A stretch of DNA of 52,598 nt from NCBI GenBank assembly GCA_028277665.1, contig JANQFU010000056.1, forward strand, positions 1-52,598, in the 5' to 3' direction. Position numbers and translations under genes: made by a program. Of the stretch, positions 17,700-25,917 are shown piece after piece. This stretch comes from Alphaproteobacteria bacterium. GTDB taxonomy: Bacteria > Pseudomonadota > Alphaproteobacteria > Micavibrionales > Micavibrionaceae. The first letter of the stretch is position 1. Every line of letters starts with the position of its first letter. Below the pieces are notes generated by a model. It did no database searches, was not told the DNA's origin, and saw only the letters and a program-made list of their open reading frames with translations.

Positions 17700-18158
17700 A
17701 TGACCCTGCGTAAAGATTTGAAACTCACGAGCCGAGGCCGCTATGCCGTAATGGCTCTTGTCGATCTTGCTTCTCAAAGCCATCCGGAGACGTCTTTCAT
17801 TCGGCCTGTTCCATTGGCGGAAATTGCCGCGCGCGGCCGGATTTCGCTCTCTTATCTGGAACAGCTTTTCGCTGCCATGCGTCAGCACGGCCTTGTAAAA
17901 AGTTATCGCGGGCCGGGGGGAGGCTATCTTCTTGCGCGCAAGCCGGATGAGATCGTCATTTCAGAAATTCTTCTGGCTGCCGAAGACAGCGCGCCCGCGA
18001 AACGAACCCTTTCAGGGGCGGAGAGTCCGGCATCCGGCATCAGTCCACAGACCGATTATCTCTGGTTTCAGATCGCCCAGTTTCTGCACGGGCATCTCCA
18101 GAGAATCACGCTTCAGGACGTGATCGACGGACAGATTGGAACTCTGGCGGCGGAATAG
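17700..18158 (+). CDS. Rrf2-family regulator, IscR-like but cysteine-free
   Basis: This 152-residue winged-helix regulator resembles IscR: LTSRGRYAVMALVDLA (9-24), IAARGRISLSYLEQLFAAM (helix-turn-helix), and YRGPGGGYLLARKPDEI (wing). IscR binds a [2Fe-2S] cluster through three Cys in the segment after the wing. Here no Cys occurs anywhere in the protein, so it cannot bind a cluster in that way. It should therefore act as an apo-type repressor or activator or sense something else. The start ATG has only a weak Shine-Dalgarno. It lies 73 bases before the cysteine desulfurase gene and most likely controls it. Confidence 0.88.
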   Translation: MTLRKDLKLTSRGRYAVMALVDLASQSHPETSFIRPVPLAEIAARGRISLSYLEQLFAAMRQHGLVKSYRGPGGGYLLARKPDEIVISEILLAAEDSAPAKRTLSGAESPASGISPQTDYLWFQIAQFLHGHLQRITLQDVIDGQIGTLAAE

Positions 18159-18231
18159 CCGTCTTTATTCTCTCTTCTCCATTCTCCAAACAGGCATTGC
18201 CTGAACGGCCGAAGTCTTATAAGACAGCCCG

Positions 18232-19374
18232 ATGGACCCTGTATATCTCGATTATAATGCGACTGCGCCCATCCGTCCCGAAGCCCTTGAGGCGTATCTG
18301 GGCGTTTGCAGCGATCCGGCCAATGCGTCCTCCGTTTATCAGCATGGGCGCCGCGCCCGGAAGATCGTTGAGGTGGCACGCGCTTCTGTGGCGGCACTCG
18401 CCGGTGTTGCGCCGGAGCAGGTCGTCTTTAACAGCGGTGCAACGGAAGCAAACAACACGGTTTTTTCGCAATTGCGCAAAGAGCATATTGCCGTTAGCGC
18501 GGATTCGCACCCCTCGGTCACAGATGCGCTCGAAAAGCCGGTTCTTCTTCCGGTCGGCCGGGACGGCCGGATCGATACTCAGGCCTTTGCGGATCAGATT
18601 ATGCAGACACCGCCTCCGGTCATGATCTCGATTCCGTGGGTCAACAACGAGACCGGAGTTATTCATCCTGTTGAGGATCTTGCCAGATCAGCCAGGAGAC
18701 GCGGGGTTTCCGTTCATATCGATGCGGCACAGGCCCCCGGCCGTATTCCTTCGGAGTATCTGTCCTCGGTCATGCAAAGCGGCCTGATCGATTTTCTGAC
18801 CCTGTCCGGGCATAAAATCGGCGGACCGATGGGAACGGGCGCCCTGATTCTTGGATCCTGCACATCACCTCCTGTCATGCTCTATGGCGGCGGGCAGGAG
18901 AAAGGCGCAAGATCCGGAACCGAGAATGTTCCGGCAATTGCCGGATTCGGCGCGGCCGCACGGGCTCTTATGGCTGCCGAACCGGAGGAGGCGGAGCGTT
19001 TGCAAGTCCTCCGGGACCGCATGGAGCAAGCATTGATAAAACGCTCTCCCGAACTTGTCTTTATCGGCAAGGGAGTCCCCCGGGCACCGAATACAAGCTT
19101 TTTTGCTCTGCCGGGGATTCCGTCGCAGACTCTTCTGATGGCGCTCGACCTCGACGGCATTTCCGTCAGCAACGGATCTGCCTGTTCCAGTGGAACGGTC
19201 AAGTCCAGCCGTGTCCTGAAAGCTGCCGGATATGACGAAACCATCGCCGGATCGGCCTTGCGCATTTCAACAGGATGGCATACAGCGCCGGACGATATTG
19301 ACAGATTTCTGGAAAGCTGGGAAAAACTTTATACCCGGATCCGGCACAAAATCATACCAACGGAGGATCTTTGA
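18232..19374 (+). CDS. Cysteine desulfurase, NifS/IscS family
   Basis: The PLP enzyme takes sulfur from L-cysteine as a persulfide for Fe-S clusters and tRNA thiolation. The fold shows YLDYNATAPIRPE at the N-terminus, SGATEANN, the PLP lysine Lys195 in LSGHKIGGPMGTG, RSGTENVPAI, and catalytic Cys318 in SNGSACSSGTVKSSRVL. The 380 residues are normal for the class I group. The gene is followed at once by a ferredoxin gene. IscU, IscA, HscA and HscB are not nearby, so the scaffold must be elsewhere or a SUF system may supply it. Confidence 0.92.
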   Translation: MDPVYLDYNATAPIRPEALEAYLGVCSDPANASSVYQHGRRARKIVEVARASVAALAGVAPEQVVFNSGATEANNTVFSQLRKEHIAVSADSHPSVTDALEKPVLLPVGRDGRIDTQAFADQIMQTPPPVMISIPWVNNETGVIHPVEDLARSARRRGVSVHIDAAQAPGRIPSEYLSSVMQSGLIDFLTLSGHKIGGPMGTGALILGSCTSPPVMLYGGGQEKGARSGTENVPAIAGFGAAARALMAAEPEEAERLQVLRDRMEQALIKRSPELVFIGKGVPRAPNTSFFALPGIPSQTLLMALDLDGISVSNGSACSSGTVKSSRVLKAAGYDETIAGSALRISTGWHTAPDDIDRFLESWEKLYTRIRHKIIPTEDL

Positions 19375-19376
19375 AC

Positions 19377-19715
19377 ATGCCCCGGATTACCTATATCCTG
19401 AAAGACGGAACGCGGAAGACTGTTGACGCGCAATCCGGCCTGTCCCTGATGGAAGTGTCCCAGAAAAACGGAATCGGGGCGGTTGAAGGAGCTTGCGGCG
19501 GCTCGCTTTCCTGTGCGACCTGTCATGTTTATATCCATCCGGACTGGTGGGTCCGGCTTTTGCCCGAAGACGGGAAGATTTCCGATCAGGAGGAGGATAT
19601 GCTGGATCTGGCGTTCGACCTTCGCAAAACGTCCCGTCTGTGCTGCCAGACCATGGTAACAGACGATCTCGACGGGCTCGTTGTCGCCGTTCCCGGCGCA
19701 GAAACGGACTGGTGA
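19377..19715 (+). CDS. fdx: [2Fe-2S] ferredoxin, adrenodoxin type
   Basis: This 112-residue electron carrier has the cluster motif Cys40-x5-Cys46-x2-Cys49 ([10 protein letters not shown]) and the fourth ligand Cys90 (SRLCCQTM). Such ferredoxins give electrons to Fe-S assembly. An extra Cys89 stands where a Gly is usual next to the ligand. I chose ATG 19377 because GGAGG lies 9 bases upstream; the in-frame TTG at 19371 would be only 3 bases from it. The start lies 2 bases after the desulfurase stop codon, so the two genes are coupled. Confidence 0.92.
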   Translation: MPRITYILKDGTRKTVDAQSGLSLMEVSQKNGIGAVEGACGGSLSCATCHVYIHPDWWVRLLPEDGKISDQEEDMLDLAFDLRKTSRLCCQTMVTDDLDGLVVAVPGAETDW

Positions 19716-19746
19716 CCCGGTTTTCGGTCCGGACCAAGCAAAAATA

Positions 19747-19823
19747 TGGTCGGGGCGAGAGGATTCGAACCTCCGGCCTCTGCGTCCCGAACACAGCGCT
19801 CTACCAGGCTGAGCTACGCCCCG
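19747..19823 (-). tRNA. tRNA-Pro (anticodon CGG)
   Basis: On the minus strand the 7-bp acceptor stem CGGGGCG/CGCCCCG is perfect. The D arm is GCTC...GAGC, the anticodon loop TTCGGGA gives anticodon CGG with G37, and the T arm GGAGG-TTCGAAT-CCTCT follows. The discriminator is A and the CCA end is encoded (19747-19749). Total 77 bases. It reads proline codon CCG. Confidence 0.97.
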
Positions 19824-19958
19824 AACCGAAGATGTGACGTTATACTTCGGGTCCGCCCCCGGATGCAAGCGAAAAGACACAGGCCTGTATCAGCATTTTG
19901 AGATATATTTTACGAAATATTAACGTTCCGTTAAGAGTTCCGGGCGTATAAATATTTT

Positions 19959-21020
19959 ATGACAAACAATAACGATCCGGGTGACATCTCTTCCGACTCT
20001 TTCGACGGGTTTTCCCTCGCCAGGGCGCGTGACTATTTCAGGTTGGCCGGGAATTTATTTAAAGCCGACCTTAGAAATGCCGACGGCGCCGTCCTCTCTT
20101 TCGATAAAGACACAATAGGCCGGTATTTTGTACACAGGAATTCGGCATCTTTCGTCATGTTCAACGAGCAGACAAAAGAGATCACCGTCCTGTCCGACCC
20201 GACTTACGACCCCCTGGACTGGCCCGAAAACGTGACACCGATCTGGGACAAGGTCGCACTCGGTGGATCGTATCTGACCGGTTTTAACTGGGCCATAGAC
20301 AAAGAAAATGAGTCCGGTGCGTCTTTATACGACCGGGTTCTGTCGGAAATCGACCGTCTGATTATCGACGAAGGAGCCGAAACCATTAATTTTTCCGGCT
20401 ACTCGCGTGGCGGCGGAATGGGTATTGCATTCGTGGCGCGCGCGGTCGCGCAGGACAACCTGCATGAACGCATCCGCTTCGGCGACCTGTATACCTTCGG
20501 CGCCCCGCATATCGGCGATGCCGAGTTTGCCGCCCGCTTCAACGAGATGAGCAAAAGAATCGGACTGAATGTCTGGCGCGTCGAAAATGACGCCGACCCG
20601 GTTCCTCTTGCCACGGAATGGATCAGGAATGTTCCGGTCGGCCATCTCGCCCGCGTCACCATGGCGGCCGTGGACTCAGACAAAACGCGCATCCAGATCG
20701 ATCCTCAAAGAGCGTATGTTTCCGGGGACCTAAGCAGAAGATTTGCGCAGGCTATATGGAACGCTACCGGCTTCGGCAATGAAGATGAAGCGGCGCTCGG
20801 CCACCTGGACTACGGCGATGCCCTTGAGCATGTCGGCGAGGTCCGTCGCGATCCGGTTCTTGCCTTCGAAAGAACGGCCGATCCATCGGCGTCTCAAGGC
20901 CCTTCTGCTCCGCCTGTCATTCCCGATATCGGAACACAGCCTCGTTTTGCCGGCTGGGGCAGCGGATGTGGAACGCCCTCCCTCTCACCTTTCACAGCAC
21001 CTGCGGGATATGGTGTATAG
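19959..21020 (+). CDS. Class 3 lipase-like hydrolase
   Basis: The protein of 353 residues has a lipase class 3/Mbeg1-like core: nucleophile Ser149 in SGYSRGGG, then FGAPHIGD, Asp213 in NDADPVP and His229 in VGHL, together a plausible Ser-Asp-His triad. Such enzymes hydrolyse lipids or phospholipid esters. No signal peptide is visible: the N-terminus is acidic and polar (MTNNNDPGDISSDSFDGFSL). The last 70 residues are rich in Pro, Ala and Gly and look disordered. Secretion by a signal-independent route is possible but not shown. It is convergent with ispB, 9 bases apart. Confidence 0.75.
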   Translation: MTNNNDPGDISSDSFDGFSLARARDYFRLAGNLFKADLRNADGAVLSFDKDTIGRYFVHRNSASFVMFNEQTKEITVLSDPTYDPLDWPENVTPIWDKVALGGSYLTGFNWAIDKENESGASLYDRVLSEIDRLIIDEGAETINFSGYSRGGGMGIAFVARAVAQDNLHERIRFGDLYTFGAPHIGDAEFAARFNEMSKRIGLNVWRVENDADPVPLATEWIRNVPVGHLARVTMAAVDSDKTRIQIDPQRAYVSGDLSRRFAQAIWNATGFGNEDEAALGHLDYGDALEHVGEVRRDPVLAFERTADPSASQGPSAPPVIPDIGTQPRFAGWGSGCGTPSLSPFTAPAGYGV

Positions 21021-21029
21021 GTCCTGACC

Positions 21030-22085
21030 CTAATTCACACGGCGGACGACGTAATCCGCCATGTCGTAAAGGAGGGTTTTCGTCTCTCCTGCGGGAAGAG
21101 GGGCGAGGGCCGCCTGCGCCGCCGCAACGAATTCGAGGGCGTAGTCCATGGATTTCCGAAGCGCGCCGCGCGCGGCAATCAATTTCATCGCCTCGGGCAA
21201 ATCGCTTTCCGTCTGATCGAGACCACCGAGCGTGCGCTGCCAGAAGGCGCGCTCACTTTCATCCGCGCCCTCCAGAGCGAACAGGACTGGCGCGGTCATT
21301 TTCCCCTCGCGGAAATCGTCGCCGATCGTTTTCCCGAGCGTCTCCCGGTCCGCCGCATAATCCAGCGTGTCATCCGCAATCTGGAACGCGATCCCAAGCG
21401 CCATCCCGTAGGCGGCGAGCGCTTTTTGCGCGTCCTTGTCCGCTCCCGCGGCGACCGCTCCGGCCTCGCAGGCCGCGGCGAACAAGGCGGCCGTCTTGGC
21501 CTTGATTACCTGAAGATACTGCGTACGCGACGTCTCCAGATTATTTGTCGTCGAGAGCTGCATAACCTCTCCTTCCGCGATGACGGCGGAGGCCTGCGAG
21601 AGAATGCGCAGAACCTCAAGAGATTCCGTGCGGACCATCAACTGAAACGCGCGGGAGAAAAGATAATCGCCGACCAGCACGCTCGATTTGTTGCCGAAAA
21701 TCTCGTTTGCCGATTCCCGGCCCCGGCGTTCGCGGCTGACATCGACGACATCGTCATGAAGAAGCGTTGCGCTATGAATGAACTCGACGGCGGCGGCCAG
21801 AATATAGGTTCGCCGGTCCGGCGGAGCGAACAGGGACGCACTTGCCAATGTCAGAAGGGGACGGATCCGCTTGCCGCCCGCCGCGATCAGATATCCGGCG
21901 AGTTGCGGGATGAGCGGAACGCCGGAATCCATATTCTCAAGGATCATGACGTTCACCTGTTTCATATCGCCATGAAGCAGGTCGGCCAGCTTTTGCAGCG
22001 GGCCGGGCGGCACGGAAGAGGACGGCGGCAGGTCCGGTTGCGCTTGATCCGGTGACGCGCTCTGGCTACACATAACGATGTTCAT
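21030..22085 (-). CDS. ispB: Octaprenyl diphosphate synthase-type polyprenyl synthetase
   Basis: The enzyme makes the long polyprenyl chain for ubiquinone from farnesyl diphosphate and isopentenyl diphosphate. The two Asp-rich motifs are present: LLHDDVVDVSRERRG (first) and IADDTLDYAAD (second), with GGKRIRP before. The 351-residue length from the ATG at 22085 is normal with a short polar leader. The reading frame runs open a further 318 codons upstream but that part is antisense to the methyltransferase gene. The chain length cannot be read directly. The gene is divergent from the methyltransferase, with 39 bases between. Confidence 0.9.
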   Translation of the reverse strand: MNIVMCSQSASPDQAQPDLPPSSSVPPGPLQKLADLLHGDMKQVNVMILENMDSGVPLIPQLAGYLIAAGGKRIRPLLTLASASLFAPPDRRTYILAAAVEFIHSATLLHDDVVDVSRERRGRESANEIFGNKSSVLVGDYLFSRAFQLMVRTESLEVLRILSQASAVIAEGEVMQLSTTNNLETSRTQYLQVIKAKTAALFAAACEAGAVAAGADKDAQKALAAYGMALGIAFQIADDTLDYAADRETLGKTIGDDFREGKMTAPVLFALEGADESERAFWQRTLGGLDQTESDLPEAMKLIAARGALRKSMDYALEFVAAAQAALAPLPAGETKTLLYDMADYVVRRVN

Positions 22086-22124
22086 AAAAAGAAACGCCAC
22101 CTGTCGCAAGAGAAAACAGCACCT

Positions 22125-22907
22125 ATGGGACATATCCAAAAGGAAGAGATTACCCTTCTGGGCGGACGGCTTCGCTTGTTGAAGGCCGGGGACGGCGGGC
22201 TGCACCCCTCGACCGATACGGTCATGCTTGCCGCCGCCTGTCCGGCCCGGCCCGGCGAGGCCGTCCTCGATCTCGGATGCGGGAGCGGCGCGGCGGGGCT
22301 CTGCGTACGGATGCGTGTCAACGTTCGGCTTTGCGGGATCGATATTCAGGCGCCCCTGATCGACCTCGCCCGCGAAAATGCAGCCCTCAACGGTTTTGAG
22401 GAATCCTGCCGGTTCGAAACGGCCGACGTCCGGGATTTTCGTACCCAGGAACAAAAACCCGGTTGTCCGCTCTTCGATCACGTTATTTGTAATCCTCCTT
22501 ACCTTGAACACGGGACGCACACCGTCTCTCCCGATCCCGGCCGGGCCAAAGCCCTCAGCCATAGCGGGAAAGATACGGATCTGAAGCTCTGGATAGATTG
22601 TGCCTTTCACAGTCTGCACGGCCGGGGATCGCTCACGCTCATTCACCGGGCCGACCACATCGACCGGGTATTTGCCGCGCTTGGAAAGCGGTTCGGCGCG
22701 ATCGAAGTTATCCCGCTCTGGCCGAAGGCAGAGCAACCGGCCGGCCGGATCATCATCCGCGCGCGCAAACATCGCCGCTCCCCATCTGTTCTTCATCCCG
22801 GAATCGTTCTGCATTACGCAAACGGCGGATTTACCGACGCGGCGGAGAGCATTCTTAACAAGGGAGAGCCCCTTCCCTCTACTGCTGTGCGGCGTCCTGC
22901 GTCGTGA
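22125..22907 (+). CDS. SAM-dependent methyltransferase, TrmN6-like
   Basis: The 260-residue protein has the SAM-binding motif VLDLGCGSGAAG (48-59), the acidic strand end CGIDIQ, and the N6-adenine type catalytic motif NPPYLEHG. N-terminal HPSTDTVMLAAACPARPGE matches the YfiC/TrmN6 family, which methylates A37 of tRNA-Val. The last 40 residues are basic and less conserved. The 3' end overlaps the convergent wza gene by 29 bases. Release-factor methyltransferases share NPPY but have a different N-terminus. Confidence 0.85.
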   Translation: MGHIQKEEITLLGGRLRLLKAGDGGLHPSTDTVMLAAACPARPGEAVLDLGCGSGAAGLCVRMRVNVRLCGIDIQAPLIDLARENAALNGFEESCRFETADVRDFRTQEQKPGCPLFDHVICNPPYLEHGTHTVSPDPGRAKALSHSGKDTDLKLWIDCAFHSLHGRGSLTLIHRADHIDRVFAALGKRFGAIEVIPLWPKAEQPAGRIIIRARKHRRSPSVLHPGIVLHYANGGFTDAAESILNKGEPLPSTAVRRPAS

Positions 22908-24078
22908 TCTTCGTGCCGGAGGTGTTGCCGAGCAGATCGAGGAACTTCGTAAACTCGACGGACTCGGCGTTCGCGACATAGATGATATCCATGTTCCGGA
23001 CCGGGAATTTCTGCGCGAGGAAAAAGCCTTCCGGATCACGCAGGTTCAAACGGTAGATGACCGGCATCGTCTCAGGCAGCGAGTCTTCCTTGTCTCTCAG
23101 GACCGTGACCGGCAACTCCAGCGCGGTGAGCCGCGCGCGGAGTTCTTCCCGGTAAAGATAGATTTCCGCCGGGTCAGCCTGCGCGTCGCTCAGGCCGCCC
23201 GCCTCGCCCAACGCTTCGGCCAGCGTGACGTTCCGCTTGGGAAAGCTGTGCGCGCCGTTAAAGCCGCTTGCGCCGAACATCTGGAACATTTCGGCCTCGC
23301 GGTAGACATAGACCGTGTCATCCTGCTCCATCCGGATGTTTTTGTCCGGATCGAGAACGAGAAGATCGAAGGGAATCGTCCATTTCTTTTTGCCGCGCTG
23401 CAGCGTGACGTAGGACTCATAGCCGGGATAACTCGGCCCGCCCGCGCGGGCGATGGCGTCCAGAATGCGCTCCCCGTTCAGGCTCAGGGAATAGCGCGTC
23501 GGATTGCCGACATCGCCGATGATGCTGACTTCCGCCCCTGACCGGTTCGTTACGGAGACGACGACCTGCGGCTCGATGGCCCGGCGGCCGAGCTTCTCCG
23601 TGATCTCTCTGCCGATATCGTCCGGTGTCCGCCCGAGAACGTTCACTTCTCCGGCATAAGGCACAGTAATAACGCCGGTCTTGTCCACGGTCTGGCCGGG
23701 CAAGCTCACATAGTTCCCCGGACGGACCCCGGCCTCGGAAGGAATAAACAAGCCGCCCGTCTGGGATTCATAAATTGTGACGCTCAGCGTATCGCCGACA
23801 CTGACGGCCATGATCCGGTCCGGGCCGCTTTTCGGCCATCCGGTTTCAATAGTGTAATCTTTCTCAAGCCCTGCCAGATAATCCGTGACCGGCCGGGCGA
23901 TATCGACCATTGCATAACGGAAACGCGAAGTCAGAATCTTGTCCTGCACGGATTTTGTGATTTTAATGTCTGCGCCATCATCCATCGTAAAGGAAAACGG
24001 GCCGGACGCCGGCAGCACGGCACAGCCGCCAAGCGCCAGAAGACCGATAAAGCAGATGCTCTGTATGACCCGGGTCAT
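22879..24078 (-). CDS. wza: Outer-membrane polysaccharide export lipoprotein (Wza family)
   Basis: The 399-residue lipoprotein has a signal with lipobox LGGC (lipid Cys at residue 19 from ATG 24078). The Poly_export domain follows (GDTLSVTIYESQTGGLFIP and DKTGVITVPYAGEVNVLGRT), then SLBB-type domains with VSIIGDVGNPTRYSLS and a later NVTLAEALGEAGG. Wza forms the octameric channel for capsule or exopolysaccharide. I prefer ATG 24078 to ATG 24102 because AGGA stands 8 bases upstream and it gives a compact lipoprotein signal. It faces the wzx operon across a 513-base region that holds a structured repeat. Confidence 0.9.
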   Translation of the reverse strand: MTRVIQSICFIGLLALGGCAVLPASGPFSFTMDDGADIKITKSVQDKILTSRFRYAMVDIARPVTDYLAGLEKDYTIETGWPKSGPDRIMAVSVGDTLSVTIYESQTGGLFIPSEAGVRPGNYVSLPGQTVDKTGVITVPYAGEVNVLGRTPDDIGREITEKLGRRAIEPQVVVSVTNRSGAEVSIIGDVGNPTRYSLSLNGERILDAIARAGGPSYPGYESYVTLQRGKKKWTIPFDLLVLDPDKNIRMEQDDTVYVYREAEMFQMFGASGFNGAHSFPKRNVTLAEALGEAGGLSDAQADPAEIYLYREELRARLTALELPVTVLRDKEDSLPETMPVIYRLNLRDPEGFFLAQKFPVRNMDIIYVANAESVEFTKFLDLLGNTSGTKITTQDAAQQ

Positions 24079-24216
24079 CCCGCCAATCCTGTCCGTATAC
24101 ATTCGCTGCTAGAAATGAAAGAAAACATCAGGGGGAGTATAAACGCCACTGCGTACTCTATGGTCAAGCATTTTCGCCGAAAAAACAATGTTTTTCTGAA
24201 TGCGCCCTCACCCCCC

Positions 24217-24489
24217 GTCAAAAAGCCAAAACCAACTTGTCATCCCTGTTTTCAAGCACGACTGTCCGGAAAAAGTTAACGCGCAATCCCGGAACCTGGA
24301 CGAGCCTTGAAAACCGACAGGTTTTCATCTGGCGAGACCTGGTATCCGGGATCTCGATCAGGAGACCCCGGCTCTGCGCAAAACCTCCGCTTATGCGGAG
24401 CTTTTGCTTGTCCGGGGTTACGGGTTTTTGGGGATATTAACCTTTTCCCGGACACTCATGCGTTTTCACAGGGATAACAAAATTTTGAC
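24217..24489. repeat. Large inverted-repeat element enclosing two hairpins
   Basis: Outer arms 24237-24279 and 24437-24480 are inverted copies (TTGTCATCCCTG against TTGTTATCCCTG, then TGTCCGGAAAAAG against TGTCCGGGAAAAG, then TTAA). CCGTCAAAA also occurs on both flanks, in inverted orientation, with an 11-base length difference. Inside lie a long hairpin at 24286-24352 (perfect ATCCCGGA/TCCGGGAT base and TGAAAACC-GACA-GGTTTTCA tip) and a second at 24366-24417 (CCCCGG base, GCAAAA, CTCCGC-TTAT-GCGGAG tip). The whole could fold as a three-way junction. It may be a MITE-like element or a structured leader. Confidence 0.65.
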
Positions 24490-24522
24490 GGATGGCGAGG
24501 AATGCGCCGACAGTTTCAAATC

Positions 24523-24550
24523 TTGACTTTGAAGCACAAAGAGGTATGAG
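24523..24550 (+). promoter_or_regulatory. Possible promoter for the wzx operon
   Basis: TTGACT at 24523-24528 and TATGAG at 24545-24550 are 16 bases apart, near a sigma-70 pattern, with the start of wzx 41 bases downstream. It lies just after the inverted-repeat element. This is by eye only. Confidence 0.3.
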
Positions 24551-24591
24551 TAGCGCTGTTTGTTTCCTGATCCCGTCACTGAGGCCGGCCC

Positions 24592-25917
24592 GTGGGTTTA
24601 AATCCGACGCACATCACGACTTTTGCAAGGTCCGGCGCCTTTCAGTCTCTACTGCTCATGGGAATTCGGGGCGCGTCTCTGGTCGTCAAATTCATCCTGA
24701 CGCTTTTTATTGCAAAGTTTCTCGGGTTCGAGGATCTCGGGGCTTACGGTTTGATTTCTGCGGCCGGCATCATGGCGCCAAGCCTTGTCGGGTTCGGTAT
24801 TATGGTGATTTATGTTCGCCGCGCCGTAACGCAAACACCCGAAGAGATCGTCTATGCCCTGCGTCATTACGGGCGGGCTCTTTTCCTGACATATCTTTCT
24901 CTTCTGTGCATTGCCCTATGTGCAGGAACCTTAAAAGATGCTTTGCTTTTATCAGCGCTTATCTGGTGTATCGTTCTGTTCGAACATATCAGTTCGGATC
25001 TGTACCTCCTCCTGCTCAATCTTTCAAAACCCCTGACGGCCAACATCCTTCATTTTATCCGGACGGCCGGATGGATGCTCATATACATGGCGCTCGCTTT
25101 CGCGTTCCCTTCCCTGCGCACGCTTGATGCGCTTTTGATCGGATGGATCATCGGCTCCGCCGCCGCTCTGGCCGGATTCGCGCTCACGACAAGAAACTGG
25201 CCGTGGCGAAACAAGACACCGCTCCAGCCCCTCGCACGGTGGTTCCGGACTGAATTCCGGGAGTCCCGCCTGATGTATGCGAACGGTTTCCTGACGACGA
25301 TTTCCCAGTATATCAACACATTTCTGGTCTCGTTCTTTCTCGGGCTGGAGTTGACCGGCGTTTTCGTCTTTTTCATGCAGGTCATCAGCGCGATGAGCAA
25401 CCTGATCCAGACCGGTGTCATCCAGTTCGCCCGCCCGAAAATGGTCCGGGCTTACCGTGAACGGACCCCGGCCCTTTTCAGATTTCATGACAGATGCCTC
25501 CTCCATACAGGGCTAACGGCAACCGCCATGGCGGCTGTCGCCATCCCCGCCATGTATGTTCTGACCTTCTATATTGTCGACAAACCACTCGCGATTGAAT
25601 GGTTTCCTGTTTTTTTCTTCCTCCTGGGTGGATTTGTTGTTACCCAGATTACGCATGCTATTGATCTTATTTTTTACAGTGTGCATCGCGACGATATTAC
25701 CATCCGGTTGACGCTGCTCGGCAGCCTTGTGTCGTTCCCGGCTAAAATCGTTTTTATTGCCCTCTTCGGTCTTTGGGGCGCGGCTGTCGTCGAGTGTACT
25801 GTCCCCCCGGCCCTACTGACGATTAACATCAGATATGCTCTGAAGGTCAGAAAGGAATTTCACCGGGACCTTAATTCGAAAACCGACACGGGGAAACAAT
25901 TTGAAACAAGAGAATAG
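24592..25917 (+). CDS. wzx: Wzx-like polysaccharide flippase
   Basis: The 441-residue integral membrane protein has about 12 to 14 hydrophobic segments and the polysaccharide-synthase (MATE/MOP superfamily) pattern, starting SLLLMGIRGASLVVKFILTL and containing QYINTFLVSFFLGLELTGVF. It should flip the lipid-linked repeat unit across the inner membrane. The start is GTG with GAGG 7 bases upstream. The 3' end overlaps the next gene by 17 bases. Substrate specificity cannot be read. Membership is by topology and context rather than a strict motif. Confidence 0.85.
   Translation: MGLNPTHITTFARSGAFQSLLLMGIRGASLVVKFILTLFIAKFLGFEDLGAYGLISAAGIMAPSLVGFGIMVIYVRRAVTQTPEEIVYALRHYGRALFLTYLSLLCIALCAGTLKDALLLSALIWCIVLFEHISSDLYLLLLNLSKPLTANILHFIRTAGWMLIYMALAFAFPSLRTLDALLIGWIIGSAAALAGFALTTRNWPWRNKTPLQPLARWFRTEFRESRLMYANGFLTTISQYINTFLVSFFLGLELTGVFVFFMQVISAMSNLIQTGVIQFARPKMVRAYRERTPALFRFHDRCLLHTGLTATAMAAVAIPAMYVLTFYIVDKPLAIEWFPVFFFLLGGFVVTQITHAIDLIFYSVHRDDITIRLTLLGSLVSFPAKIVFIALFGLWGAAVVECTVPPALLTINIRYALKVRKEFHRDLNSKTDTGKQFETRE

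Larger units (their letters stand above)
24079..24591. other. Divergent wza-wzx control region
   Basis: The interval holds no supported gene. The 67-codon frame at 24237-24440 lies inside an inverted repeat and is a chance ORF. It contains the three-stem repeat described separately and a weak promoter-like pair before wzx. Any leader regulation of the polysaccharide operon would lie here. Confidence 0.55.

Noticed and set aside
22086..23039. A 318-codon N-terminal extension of ispB
   Set aside because: The added part lies antisense to the methyltransferase gene and has low-quality sequence; the prenyl synthase fold is complete without it.
24237..24440. A 67-codon frame in the wza-wzx region
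   Set aside because: It lies inside the inverted-repeat element and has no ribosome site or protein-like composition.
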